Source: Hydractinia symbiolongicarpus
Taxonomy: Eukaryota; Cnidaria; Hydrozoa; Anthoathecata; Hydractiniidae
NCBI RefSeq assembly: GCF_029227915.1
Contig: NC_079887.1
Coordinates: 2,294,001 to 2,358,000, forward strand
Direction: 5' to 3'
DNA length: 64,000 nt
The translations under genes were made by a program, and so were the position numbers. The notes below the pieces were generated by a model. That model was not told the origin of the DNA, made no database searches, and was given only the letters and a program-made list of their open reading frames with translations. How positions within the stretch are numbered: position 1 is the first letter of the stretch; every line of letters begins with the position of its first letter. This document shows positions 33,243-47,100 of the stretch, piece by piece.

Positions 33243-33323
33243 TACGTGATCAACCTCTTCCCCAGGGCTCCTTCCAAGATTGTCGAAAAAGTAAACCGGC
33301 CCCGGGGACGAGATTGTCATTAG
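33243..33323. mobile_element. Short foldback sequence, copy 2
   Basis: The counterpart of 15560-15640 with the same GC-rich imperfect arms. Confidence 0.5.
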
Positions 33324-33900
33324 CTAGGTCTTAAAAATGACGGACCAAACAATGGCGGCGAAGTTCAGGGATTTTTAAAGGTAGTGCATTGAAATGCTTC
33401 TGCCGCTGGCTGAATATTGCACACCAGTTGTAAAGATGTAGTAGAAAGTGTAGCTTAGATAATGCAGAATGGGTTTTGTTCAAGGCATAAGTGCAAAAAT
33501 TAACGAATAGCAATAAATTGTACAAAATGAATGACAAGTTGCCAAAATTGGCACAAAATATGGGAAAGATTGGCAATTTTTACTGCTTTATATTGAAGTT
33601 GGGACTTATGTCACGTACGATTTTGTAAGATTGTCATGTTAACTTACCAATTTATGTGTTTTTTTTCCCAGTGACTCGACAAAACTTTTTCGAAAACATG
33701 CTATTTTTGGTACCCCTACTTCTGGAGCTCCCTGTGGTCATACGAGAAGGAATCTGAAACCGAGGTTATCATTTTTGAAAAGAGGAGGCTTTGCTGACCA
33801 AAATATGAACGAGTTATATTATTTCGTCGTAAAATGGTCGAGTTAATTAAACATAAAGTTCCCAATTTTTCATAAGCTGAAAAACGTGTAATTTCCAGAC
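33324..33900. other. Gene-free stretch inside the right end, copy 2
   Basis: The counterpart of 15641-16224. A 7-bp loss (AAAACTTTTTCG where copy 1 has AAAACTTCAGCG) breaks the short plus-strand frame seen in copy 1, which argues against that frame being a gene. Confidence 0.45.
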
Positions 33901-33920
33901 CCGGCCTTAATATCGACGAG
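33901..33920 (-). repeat. Right terminal inverted repeat, copy 2
   Basis: Identical to the right end of copy 1, ending TATCGACGAG before the satellite GAGTAAACTC. Confidence 0.85.
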
Positions 33921-36900
33921 GAGTAAACTCATTTCCCGAACGATTTTTTAAAATATTTTTTCACCACTAAAACGCATGAGACTTGTAGTTTTCAAAAATT
34001 TTTCCATTTTTGATGAGACGCTGAATAAAAGAAGTTTAATCGCCGGCAAACGAAAACCTGCGATTTCCCGTAAATCCCGGACTTGGCCCGTATAGTAATG
34101 AAAGTACCCGGGATGTAAACTCATTTCCCGAACGATTTTTTAAATTATTATTTCACCACTAAAACCCATGAGACTTGTAGTTTTTAAAAATGTTTTCATT
34201 TTTGATGAGACGCTGAATAAAAGAAGTTTAATCGCCGGCAAACGAAAACCCGCGACTTCTCGTAAATCCCGGATTCGGCCCGTATAGTCAAAAGTATACA
34301 AAGAAAGTACCCAGGGAGTAAACTCATTTTCCGAACGATTTTTTAAATTATATTTTCACCACTAAAACGCATGAAACTTGTAGTTTTCAAAAATGTTTTC
34401 ATTTTTGATGAGACGCTGAATGAAAGAAGTTTAATCGGCGGCAAACGAAAACCTGCCATTTCCCGTAAATCCCGGACTCTGCCCGTATAGTCAAAAGTAT
34501 ACAAAGAAAGTACCCAGGGTGTAAACTCATTTCCCGAACGATTTTTTAAATTATTATTTCACCACTAAAACCCATGATACTTGTAGTTTTCAAAAATGTT
34601 TTCATTTTTGATGAGACGCTGAATAAAAGAAGTTTAATCGCCGGCAAACGAAAACCCGCCATTTCCCGTAAACCCCGGACTCGGCCCGCATATTCAAAAG
34701 TATACAAAGAAAGTACCCAGGGAGTAAACTCATTTCCCGAACGATTTTTTAAATTATTTTTTTACCACTAAAACGCATGAGACTTGCAGTTTTCAAAAAT
34801 GTTTTCATTTTTGATGAGACGCTGATTAAAAGAAGTTTAATCGCCGGCAAACGAAAACCTGCGATTTCCCGTAAATCCCGGACTCGGCCCGTATAGCCAA
34901 AAGTATACAAAGAAAGTACCCAGGGTGTAAACTCATTTCCCGAACGATTTTTTATATTATTATTTCACCACTAAAGCCCATGAGACTTGTAGTTTTTAAA
35001 AATGTTTTCATTTTTGATGAAACGCTGAATAAAAGAAGTTTAAACGCCGGCAAACGAAAACCCGCGACTTCCCGTAAATCCCGGACTCGGCCCGTATAGT
35101 CAAAAGTATACGAAGAAAGCACCCAGGGAGTAAACTCATTTTCCGAACGATTTTTTAAAATATTTTTTCACCACTAAAACGCATGAGACTTGTAGTTTTC
35201 AAAAATGTTTTCATTTTAGATGAGACGCTGAATAAAAGAAGTTTAATTCCCGGCAAACGAAAACCTGCGATTTCCCGTAAATCCCGGACTCGGCCCGTAT
35301 AGTAATGAAAGTACCCGGGATGTAAACTCATTTCCCAAACGATTTTTTAAGTTATTATTTCACCACTAAAACCCATGAGACTGGTAGTTTTCAAAAATGT
35401 TTTCATTTTTGATGAGACGCTGAACAAAAGAAGTTTAATCGCCGGCAAAGGAAAACCTGCGATTTCCCGTAAATACCGGACTCGGCCCGTATAGTAATGA
35501 AAGCACCCGGGATGTAAACTCATTTCCCGAACGATTTTTTAAGTTATTATTTCACCACTAAAACCCATGAGACTTGTAGTTTTCAAAAATGTTTTCATTT
35601 TTGATGAGACGCTGAATAAAAGAAGTTTAATCGCCGGCAAACGAAAACCTGCGATTTCCCGTAAATCCCGGATTCGGCCCGTATAGTAATGAAAGTACCC
35701 GGGATGTAAACTCATTTCCCGAACGATTTTTTAAGTTATTATTTCACCACTAAAACCCATGAGACTTGTAGTTTTCAAAAATGTTTTCATTTTTGATGAG
35801 ACGCTGAATAAAAGAAGTTTAATCGCCGGCAAACGAAAACCTGCGATTTCCCGTAAATACCGGACCCGGCCCGTATAGTCAAAAGTATACAAAGAAAGTA
35901 CCCAGGGTGTAAACTCATTTCCCGAACGATTTTTTAAATTATTATTTCACCACTAAAGCCCATGAGACTTGTAGTTTTTAAAAATGTTTTCATTTTTGAT
36001 GAGACGCTGAATAAAAGAAGTTTAATCGCCGGCAAATGAAAACCCGCCATTTCCCGTACACCCCGGACTCGGCCCGCATAGTCAAAAGTATACAAAGAAA
36101 GTACCCAGGGAGTAAACTCATTTCCCGAACGATTTTTTAAATTATTTTTTCACCACTAAAACGCATGAGACTTGTAGTTTTCAAAATTGTTTTCATTTTT
36201 GATGAGACGCTGAATAAAAGAAGTTTAATCGCCGGCAAACGAAAACCTGCGATTTCCCGTAAATCCCGGACTCGGCCCGTATAGTCAAAAGTATACAAAG
36301 AAAGTACCCAGACTGTAAACTCATTTCCCGAACGTTTTTTTAAATTATTATTTCACCACTAAAGCCTATGAGACTTGTAGTTTTTAAAAATGTTTTCATT
36401 TTTGATGAGACGCTGAATAAAAGAAGTTTAAACGCCGGCAAAAGAAAACCCGCGACTTCCCGTAAATCCCGGACTCGGCCCGTATAGTTAAAAGTATACA
36501 AAGAAAGTACCCAGGGAGTAAACTCATTTGCCGAACGATTTTTTAAAATATTTTTTCAGCACTAAAAAGCATGAGACTTGTAGTTTTTAAAAATGTTTTC
36601 ATTTTTGATGAGACGCTGAATAAAAGAAGTTTAATCGCCGGCAAACGAAAACCTGCGATTTCCCGTATATCCCGGACTCGGCCCGTATAGTAATGAAAGT
36701 ACCCGGGATGTAAACTCATTTCCCGAACGATTTTTTAAATTATTATTTCACCACTAAAACTCATGAGACTTGCAGTTTTTAAAAATGTTTTCATTTTTGA
36801 TGAGACGCTGAATACAAGAAGTTTAATCGCCGGCAAACAAAAACCCGCGACTTCCCGTAAATCCCGGATTCAGCCCGTATAGTCAAAAGTATACAAAGAA

Positions 36901-37379
36901 TGTACCCAGGAAGTAAACTCATTTCCCGAACGATTTTTTAAATTATATTTTCACCACTAAAACGCACGAGACTTGTAGTTTTCAAAAATGTTTTTATTTT
37001 TGATGAGACGCTGAATGAAAGAAGTTTAATCGCCGGCAAACGAAAACCTGAAATTTCCCGTAAATCCCGGACTCTGCCCGTATAGTCAAAAGTATTCAAA
37101 GAAAGTACCCAGGGTGTAAACTCATTTCCCGAACGATTTTTTAAATTAGTATTTCACCACTAAAGCCCATGAGACTTGTAGTTTTCAAAAATGTTTTCAT
37201 TCTTGATGAGACGCTGAATAAAAGAAGTTTAATCGCCGGCAAACGAAAACCCGCCATTTCCCGTAAACCCCGGACTCGGCCCGCATATTCAAAAGTATAC
37301 AAAGAAAGTACCCAGGGAGTAAACTCATTTCCCGAACGATTTTTTAAATTATTTTTTTACCACAAAAACGCATGAGACT

Positions 37380-39780
37380 TGTAGTTTTCAAAAATGTTTT
37401 CATTTTTGATGAGACGCTGAATAAAAGAAGTTTAATCGCCGGCAAACGAAAACCTGCGATTTCCCGTAAATCCCGGACTCGGCCCGTATAGTCAAAAGTA
37501 TACAAAGAAAGTATCCAGGGTGTAAACTCATTTCCCGAACGATTTTTTAAATTATTATTTCACCACTAAAGCCCATGAGACTTGTAGTTTTTAAAATTGT
37601 TTTCATTTTTGATGAAACGCTGAATAAAAGAAGTTTAAACGCCGGCAAACGAAAACCCGCGACTTCCCGTAAATCCCGGACTCGGCCCGTATAGTCAAAA
37701 GTATACGAAGAAAGCACCCAGGGAGTAAACTCATTTTCCGAACGATTTTTTAAAATATTTTTTCACCACTAAAACGCATGAGACTTGTAGTTTTCAAAAA
37801 TGTTTTCATTTTTGATGAGACGCTGAATAAAAGAAGTTTAATCGCCGGCAAACGAAAACCTGCGATTTCCCGTAAATCCCGGACTCGGCCCGTATAGTAA
37901 TGAAAGTACCCGGGATGTAAACTCATTTCCCGAACGATTTTTTAAGTTATTATTTCACCACTAAAACCCATGAGACTTGTAGTTTTTAAAAATGTTTTCA
38001 TTTTTGATGAGACGCTGAATAAAAGAAGTTTAATCGCCGGCAAACGAAAACCCGCCATTTCCCGTAAACCCAGGACTCGACCCGTATAGTCAAAAGTATA
38101 CAAAGAAAGTACCCAGGGAGTAAACTCATTTCCCGAACGATTTTTTATATTATTTTTTTACCACTAAACGCATGAGACTTGTAGTTTTCAAAAATATTTT
38201 CATATTTGATGGGACGCTTAATAAAAGAAGTTTAATCGCCGGCAAACGAAAATCCGCGATTTCCCGTAAATCCCGGACTCGGCCCGTATAGTCAAAAGTA
38301 TACAAAGAAAGTACCCATGAAGTAAACTCCTTTCCCGAACGATTTTTTAAATTTTTTTTTCACCACTAAAACGCATGAGACTTGTAGTTTTCAAAAATGT
38401 TTTCATTTTTGATGAGACGCTTAATGAAAGAGGTTTAATTGCCGGCAAACGAAATCCCGCGTTTTCCCGTAAATCCGGGGCTTGGCCCGTATAGTCGAAT
38501 GTATACAAAGAAAGTACCCAGGGAGTAAACTCATTTCCCGAACGATTTTTTAAATTATTTTTTTACCACAAAAACGCATGAGACTTGTAGTTTTCAAAAA
38601 TGTTTTCATTTTTGATGAGACGCTGAATAAAAGAAGTTTAATCGCCGGCAAACGAAAACCTGCGATTTCCCGTAAATCCCGGACTCGGCCCGTATAGTCA
38701 AAAGTATACAAAGAAAGTATCCAGGGTGTAAACTCATTTCCCGAACGATTTTTTAAATTATTATTTCACCACTAAAGCCCATGAGACTTGTAGTTTTTAA
38801 AATTGTTTTCATTTTTGATGAAACGCTGAATAAAAGAAGTTTAAACGCCGGCAAACGAAAACCCGCGACTTCCCGTAAATCCCGGACTCGGCCCGTATAG
38901 TCAAAAGTATACGAAGAAAGCACCCAGGGAGTAAACTCATTTTCCGAACGATTTTTTAAAATATTTTTTCACCACTAAAACGCATGAGACTTGTAGTTTT
39001 CAAAAATGTTTTCATTTTTGATGAGACGCTGAATAAAAGAAGTTTAATCGCCGGCAAACGAAAACCTGCGATTTCCCGTAAATCCCGGACTCGGCCCGTA
39101 TAGTAATGAAAGTACCCGGGATGTAAACTCATTTCCCGAACGATTTTTTAAGTTATTATTTCACCACTAAAACCCATGAGACTTGTAGTTTTTAAAAATG
39201 TTTTCATTTTTGATGAGACGCTGAATAAAAGAAGTTTAATCGCCGGCAAACGAAAACCCGCCATTTCCCGTAAACCCAGGACTCGACCCGTATAGTCAAA
39301 AGTATACAAAGAAAGTACCCAGGGAGTAAACTCATTTCCCGAACGATTTTTTATATTATTTTTTTACCACTAAACGCATGAGACTTGTAGTTTTCAAAAA
39401 TATTTTCATATTTGATGGGACGCTTAATAAAAGAAGTTTAATCGCCGGCAAACGAAAATCCGCGATTTCCCGTAAATCCCGGACTCGGCCCGTATAGTCA
39501 AAAGTATACAAAGAAAGTACCCATGAAGTAAACTCCTTTCCCGAACGATTTTTTAAATTTTTTTTTCACCACTAAAACGCATGAGACTTGTAGTTTTCAA
39601 AAATGTTTTCATTTTTGATGAGACGCTTAATGAAAGAGGTTTAATTGCCGGCAAACGAAATCCCGCGTTTTCCCGTAAATCCGGGGCTTGGCCCGTATAG
39701 TCGAATGTATACAAAGAAAGTACCCAGGGAGTAAACTCATTTCCCGAACGATTTTTTAAACTTTTTTTTCACCACTAAAA
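37380..39780 (+). repeat. 1206-bp hexamer higher-order repeat, two copies
   Basis: Marker GTATCCAGGG occurs at 37511 and 38717, and GTAAACCCAGG at 38064 and 39270, both 1206 bp apart, or six monomers. The corresponding stretch of block 2 holds this unit once. Confidence 0.85.
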
Positions 39781-40319
39781 CGCATGAGACTTGTAGTTTT
39801 CAAAAATGTTTTCATTTTTGATGAGACGCTGAATAAAAGAAGTTTAATCGCCGGCAAACGAAAACCTGCAATTTCCCGTAAATCCCGGACTTGGACCGTA
39901 TAGTTAAAAGTATACGAAGAAAGCACCCAGGGAGTAAACTCATTTTCCGAACGATTTTTTAAAATATTTTTTCACCACTAAAACGCATGAGACTTGTAGT
40001 TTTCAAAAATGTTTTCATTTTTGATGAGACGCTGAATAAAAGAAGTTTAATCGCCGGCAAACGAAAACCTGCGATTTCCCGTAAATCCCGGACTCGGCCC
40101 GTATAGTCAAAAGTATACAAAGAAAGTACCCAGGGTGTAAACTCATTTCCCGAACGATTTTTTAAATTATTATTTCACCACTAAAGCCCATGAGACTTGT
40201 AGTTTTTAAAAATGTTTTCATTTTTGATGAGACGCTGAATAAAAAAAGTTTAATCGCCGGCAAACGAAAACCTGCGATTTCCCGTAAATCCCGGACTCGG
40301 CCCGTATAGTAATAAAAGT

Positions 40320-43300
40320 ACCCGGGATGTAAACTCATTTCCCCAAACGATTTTTTAAATTATTATTTCACCACTAAAACCCATGAGACTTGTAGTTTTT
40401 AAAAATGTTTTCATTTTTGATGAGACGCTGAATAAAAGAAGTTTAATCGCCGGCAAACGAAAACCCGCGACTTCCCGTAAATCCCGGATTCGGCCCGTAT
40501 AGTCAAAAGTATACAAAGAAAGTACCCAGGGAGTAAACACATTTCCCGAACGATTTTTTAAATTATATTTTCATCACTAAAACGCGTGAGACTTGTAGTT
40601 TTCAAAAATGTTTTCATTTTTGATGAGACGCTGAATGAAAGAAGTTTAATCGCCGGCAAACGAAAACCTGCGATTTCCCGTAAATCCCGGACTCTGCCCG
40701 TATAGTCAAAAGTATACAAAGAAAGTACCCAGGGTGTAAACTCATTTCCCGAACGATTTTTTAAATTATTATTTCACCACTAAAGCCCATGAGACTTGTA
40801 GTTTTCAAAAATGTTTTCATTTTTGATGAGACGCTGAATAAAAGAAGTTTAATCGCCGGCAAACGAAAACCCGCCATTTCCCATAAACCCCGGACTCGGC
40901 CCGTATAGTAATGAAATTACCCGGGATGTAAACTCATTTCCCGAACGATTTTTTAAGTTATTATTTCACCACTAAAACCCATGAGACTTGTAGTTTTCAA
41001 AAATGTTTTCATTTTTGATGAGACGCTGAATAAAAGAAGTTTAATCGCCGGCAAACGAAAACCTGCGATTTCCCGTAAATCCCGGACTCGGCCCGTACAG
41101 TCAAAAGTATACAAAGAAAGTACCAAGGGTGTAAACTCATTTCCCGAACGATTTTTTAAATTATTATTTCACCACTAAAGCCCATGAGACTTGTAGTTTT
41201 CAAAAATGTTTTCATTTTTGATGAGACGCTGAATAAAAGAAGTTTAATCGCCGGCAAACGAAAACCTGCGATTTCCCGTAAATCCCGGACTCGGCCCGTA
41301 TAGTAATGAAAGTACCCGGGATGTAAACTCATTTCCCGAACGATTTTTTAAGTTATTATTTCACCACTAAAACCCATGAGACTTGTAGTTTTTAAAAATG
41401 TTTTCATTTTTGATGAGACGCTGAATAAAAGAAGTTTAATCGCCGGCAAACGAAAACCCGCCATTTCCCGTAAACCCAGGACTCGACCCGTATAGTCAAA
41501 AGTATACAAAGAAAGTACCCAGGGAGTAAACTCATTTCCCGAACGATTTTTTATATTATTTTTTTACCACTAAACGCATGAGACTTGTAGTTTTCAAAAA
41601 TATTTTCATATTTGATGGGACGCTGAATAAAAGAAGTTTAATCGCCGGCAAACGAAAATCCGCGATTTCCCGTAAATCCCGGACTTGGACCGTATAGTTA
41701 AAAGTATACGAAGAAAGCACCCAGGGAGTAAACTCATTTTCCGAACGATTTTTTAAAATATTTTTTGACCACTAAAACGCATGAGACTTGTAGTTTTCAA
41801 AAATGTTTTCATTTTCGATGAGACGCTGAATAAAAGAAGTTTAATCGCCGGCAAACGAAAACCTGCGATTTCCCGTAAATCCCGGACTCGGCCCGTATAG
41901 TTAAAAGTATACAAAGAAAGTACCCAGGGTGTAAACTCATTTCCCGAACGATTTTTTAAATTATTATTTCACCACTAAAGCCCATGAGACTTGTAGTTTT
42001 TAAAAATGTTTTCATTTTTGATGAGACGCTGAATAAAAAAAGTTTAATCGCCGGCAAACGAAAACCTGCGATTTCCCGTAAATCCCGGACTCGGCCCGTA
42101 TAGTAATGAAAGTACCCGGGATGTAAACTCATTTCCCCAAACGATTTTTTAAATTATTATTTCACCACTAAAACCCATGAGACTTGTAGTTTTTAAAAAT
42201 GTTTTCATTTTTGATGAGACGCTGAATAAAAGAAGTTTAATCGCCGGCAAACGAAAACCCGCGACTTCCCGTAAATCCCGGATTCGGCCCGTATAGTCAA
42301 AAGTATACAAAGAAAGTACCCAGGGAGTAAACTCATTTCCCGAACGATTTTTTAAATTATATTTTCACCACTAAAACGCGTGAGACTTGTAGTTTTCAAA
42401 AATGTTTTCATTTTTGATGAGACGCTGAATGAAAGAAGTTTAATCGCCGGCAAACGAAAACCTGCGATTTCCCGTAAATCCCGGACTCTGCCCGTATAGT
42501 CAAAAGTATACAAAGAAAGTACCCAGGGTGTAAACTCATTTCCCGAACGATTTTTTAAATTATTATTTCACCACTAAAGCCCATGAGACTTGTAGTTTTC
42601 AAAAATGTTTTCATTTTTGATGAGACGCTGAATAAAAGAAGTTTAATCGCCGGCAAACGAAAACCCGCCATTTCCCATAAACCCCGGACTCAGCCCGTAT
42701 AGTAATGAAATTACCCGGGATGTAAACTCATTTCCCGAACGATTTTTTAAGTTATTATTTCACCACTAAAACCCATGAGACTTGTAGTTTTCAAAAATGT
42801 TTTCATTTTTGATGAGACGCTGAATAAAAGAAGTTTAATCGCCGGCAAACGAAAACCTGCGATTTCCCGTAAATCCCGGACTCGGCCCGTACAGTCAAAA
42901 GTATACAAAGAAAGTACCAAGGGTGTAAACTCATTTCCCGAACGATTTTTTAAATTATTATTTCACCACTAAAGCCCATGAGACTTGTGGTTTTTAAAAA
43001 TGTTTTCATTTTTGATGAGACGCTGAATAAAAGAAGTTTAATCGCCGGCAAACGAAAACCCGCCATTTCCCGTAAACCCCGCCTCGGCCCGCATAGTCAA
43101 AAGTATACAAAGAAAGTACCCAGGGAGTAAACTCATTTCCCGAACGATTTTTTAAATTATTTTTTCACCACTAAAACGCATGAGACTTGTAGTTTTCAAA
43201 ATTGTTTTCATTTTTGATGAGACGCTGAATAAAAGAAGTTTAATCGCCGGCAAACGAAAACCTGCGATTTCCCGTAAATCGCGGACTCGGCCCGTATAGT

Positions 43301-46300
43301 CAAAAGTATACAAAGAAAGTACCCAGAGTGTAAACTCATTTCCCGAACGTTTTTTTAAATTTTTATTTCACCACTAAAGCCCATGAGACTTGTAGTTTTT
43401 AAAAATGTTTTCATTTTTGATGAGACGCTCAATAAAAGAAGTTTAAACGCCGGCAAAAGAAAACCCGCGACTTCCCGTAAATCCCGGACTCGGCCCGTAT
43501 AGTTAAAAGTATACAAAGAAAGTACCCAGGGAGTAAACTCATTTCCCGAACGATTTTTTAAAATATTTTTTCACCACTAAAACGCATGAGACTTGTAGTT
43601 TTCAAAAATGTTTTCATTTTTGATGAGACGCTGAATTAAAGAAGTTTAATCGCCGGCATTTCCCGTAAATCCCGGACTCGGCCCGTATAGTAATGAAAGA
43701 ACCCGGGATGTAAACTCATTTCCCGAACGATTTTTTAAATTATTATTTCACCACTAAAACCCATGAGACTTGTAGTTTTTAAAAATGTTTTCATTTTTGA
43801 TGAGACGCTGAATAAAAGAAGTTTAATCGCCGGCAAACGAAAACCCGCGACTTCCCGTAAATCCCGGATTCGGCCCGTATAGTCAAAAGTATACAAAGAA
43901 AGTACCCAGGGAGTAAACACATTTCCCGAACGATTTTTTAAATTATATTTTCATCACTAAAACGCGTGAGACTTGTAGTTTTCAAAAATGTTTTCATTTT
44001 TGATGAGACGCTGAATGAAAGAAGTTTAATCGCCGGCAAACGAAAACCTGCGATTTCCCGTAAATCCCGGACTCTGCCCGTATAGTCAAAAGTATACAAA
44101 GAAAGTACCCAGGGTGTAAACTCATTTCCCGAACGATTTTTTAAATTATTATTTCACCACTAAAGCCCATGAGACTTGTAGTTTTCAAAAATGTTTTCAT
44201 TTTTGATGAGACGCTGAATAAAAGAAGTTTAATCGCCGGCAAACGAAAACCCGCCATTTCCCATAAACCCCGGACTCGGCCCGTATAGTAATGAAATTAC
44301 CCGGGATGTAAACTCATTTCCCGAACGATTTTTTAAGTTATTATTTCACCACTAAAACCCATGAGACTTGTAGTTTTCAAAAATGTTTTCATTTTTGATG
44401 AGACGCTGAATAAAAGAAGTTTAATCGCCGGCAAACGAAAACCTGCGATTTCCCGTAAATCCCGGACTCGGCCCGTACAGTCAAAAGTATACAAAGAAAG
44501 TACCAAGGGTGTAAACTCATTTCCCGAACGATTTTTTAAATTATTATTTCACCACTAAAGCCCATGAGACTTGTAGTTTTCAAAAATGTTTTCATTTTTG
44601 ATGAGACGCTGAATAAAAGAAGTTTAATCGCCGGCAAACGAAAACCTGCGATTTCCCGTAAATCCCGGACTCGGCCCGTATAGTAATGAAAGTACCCGGG
44701 ATGTAAACTCATTTCCCGAACGATTTTTTAAGTTATTATTTCACCACTAAAACCCATGAGACTTGTAGTTTTTAAAAATGTTTTCATTTTTGATGAGACG
44801 CTGAATAAAAGAAGTTTAATCGCCGGCAAACGAAAACCCGCCATTTCCCGTAAACCCAGGACTCGACCCGTATAGTCAAAAGTATACAAAGAAAGTACCC
44901 AGGGAGTAAACTCATTTCCCGAACGATTTTTTATATTATTTTTTTACCACTAAACGCATGAGACTTGTAGTTTTCAAAAATATTTTCATATTTGATGGGA
45001 CGCTGAATAAAAGAAGTTTAATCGCCGGCAAACGAAAATCCGCGATTTCCCGTAAATCCCGGACTTGGACCGTATAGTTAAAAGTATACGAAGAAAGCAC
45101 CCAGGGAGTAAACTCATTTTCCGAACGATTTTTTAAAATATTTTTTGACCACTAAAACGCATGAGACTTGTAGTTTTCAAAAATGTTTTCATTTTCGATG
45201 AGACGCTGAATAAAAGAAGTTTAATCGCCGGCAAACGAAAACCTGCGATTTCCCGTAAATCCCGGACTCGGCCCGTATAGTTAAAAGTATACAAAGAAAG
45301 TACCCAGGGTGTAAACTCATTTCCCGAACGATTTTTTAAATTATTATTTCACCACTAAAGCCCATGAGACTTGTAGTTTTTAAAAATGTTTTCATTTTTG
45401 ATGAGACGCTGAATAAAAAAAGTTTAATCGCCGGCAAACGAAAACCTGCGATTTCCCGTAAATCCCGGACTCGGCCCGTATAGTAATGAAAGTACCCGGG
45501 ATGTAAACTCATTTCCCCAAACGATTTTTTAAATTATTATTTCACCACTAAAACCCATGAGACTTGTAGTTTTTAAAAATGTTTTCATTTTTGATGAGAC
45601 GCTGAATAAAAGAAGTTTAATCGCCGGCAAACGAAAACCCGCGACTTCCCGTAAATCCCGGATTCGGCCCGTATAGTCAAAAGTATACAAAGAAAGTACC
45701 CAGGGAGTAAACTCATTTCCCGAACGATTTTTTAAATTATATTTTCACCACTAAAACGCGTGAGACTTGTAGTTTTCAAAAATGTTTTCATTTTTGATGA
45801 GACGCTGAATGAAAGAAGTTTAATCGCCGGCAAACGAAAACCTGCGATTTCCCGTAAATCCCGGACTCTGCCCGTATAGTCAAAAGTATACAAAGAAAGT
45901 ACCCAGGGTGTAAACTCATTTCCCGAACGATTTTTTAAATTATTATTTCACCACTAAAGCCCATGAGACTTGTAGTTTTCAAAAATGTTTTCATTTTTGA
46001 TGAGACGCTGAATAAAAGAAGTTTAATCGCCGGCAAACGAAAACCCGCCATTTCCCATAACTCAGCCCGTATAGTAATGAAATTACCCGGGATGTAAACT
46101 CATTTCCCGAACGATTTTTTAAGTTATTATTTCACCACTAAAACCCATGAGACTTGTAGTTTTCAAAAATGTTTTCATTTTTGATGAGACGCTGAATAAA
46201 AGAAGTTTAATCGCCGGCAAACGAAAACCTGCGATTTCCCGTAAATCCCGGACTCGGCCCGTACAGTCAAAAGTATACAAAGAAAGTACCAAGGGTGTAA

Positions 46301-47100
46301 ACTCATTTCCCGAACGATTTTTTAAATTATTATTTCACCACTAAAGCCCATGAGACTTGTGGTTTTTAAAAATGTTTTCATTTTTGATGAGACGCTGAAT
46401 AAAAGAAGTTTAATCGCCGGCAAACGAAAACCCGCCATTTCCCGTAAACCCCGCCTCGGCCCGCATAGTCAAAAGTATACAAAGAAAGTACCCAGGGAGT
46501 AAACTCATTTCCCGAACGATTTTTTAAATTATTTTTTCACCACTAAAACGCATGAGACTTGTAGTTTTCAAAATTGTTTTCATTTTTGATGAGACGCTGA
46601 ATAAAAGAAGTTTAATCGCCGGCAAACGAAAACCTGCGATTTCCCGTAAATCGCGGACTCGGCCCGTATAGTCAAAAGTATACAAAGAAAGTACCCAGAG
46701 TGTAAACTCATTTCCCGAACGTTTTTTTAAATTTTTATTTCACCACTAAAGCCCATGAGACTTGTAGTTTTTAAAAATGTTTTCATTTTTGATGAGACGC
46801 TCAATAAAAGAAGTTTAAACGCCGGCAAAAGAAAACCCGCGACTTCCCGTAAATCCCGGACTCGGCCCGTATAGTTAAAAGTATACAAAGAAAGTACCCA
46901 GGGAGTAAACTCATTTCCCGAACGATTTTTTAAAATATTTTTTCACCACTAAAACGCATGAGACTTGTAGTTTTCAAAAATGTTTTCATTTTTGATGAGA
47001 CGCTGAATTAAAGAAGTTTAATCGCCGGCATTTCCCGTAAATCCCGGACTCGGCCCGTATAGTAATGAAAGAACCCGGGATGTAAACTCATTTCCCGAAC
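40320..47100 (+). repeat. 3.38-kb higher-order repeat, two copies
   Basis: Variant monomers recur at 3380 bp (40355 to 43735; 40981 to 44361; 41470 to 44850) and then 3372 bp (42775 to 46147). The 8-bp shortfall is a small loss at about 46060 (CCCATAACTCAGCC). Each unit contains a shortened version of the 2.2-kb repeat that lacks two monomers. Confidence 0.85.

Larger units (their letters stand above)
24244..33920 (-). mobile_element. TIR-bounded DNA transposon, copy 2 (9677 bp)
   Basis: The same element as at 6558-16244, with the same two TIR ends and the same satellite junctions (GGGA on the left, GAGTAAAC on the right). The offset to copy 1 is 17686 up to about 14916 of copy 1. It then drops to 17683 (a 3-bp loss in the SINE body near 32601) and to 17676 (a 7-bp loss near 33688). 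By eye I found about ten substitutions. Identical insertion point and shared right flank show that this is a duplicate of the first copy and not an independent insertion. Confidence 0.87.
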
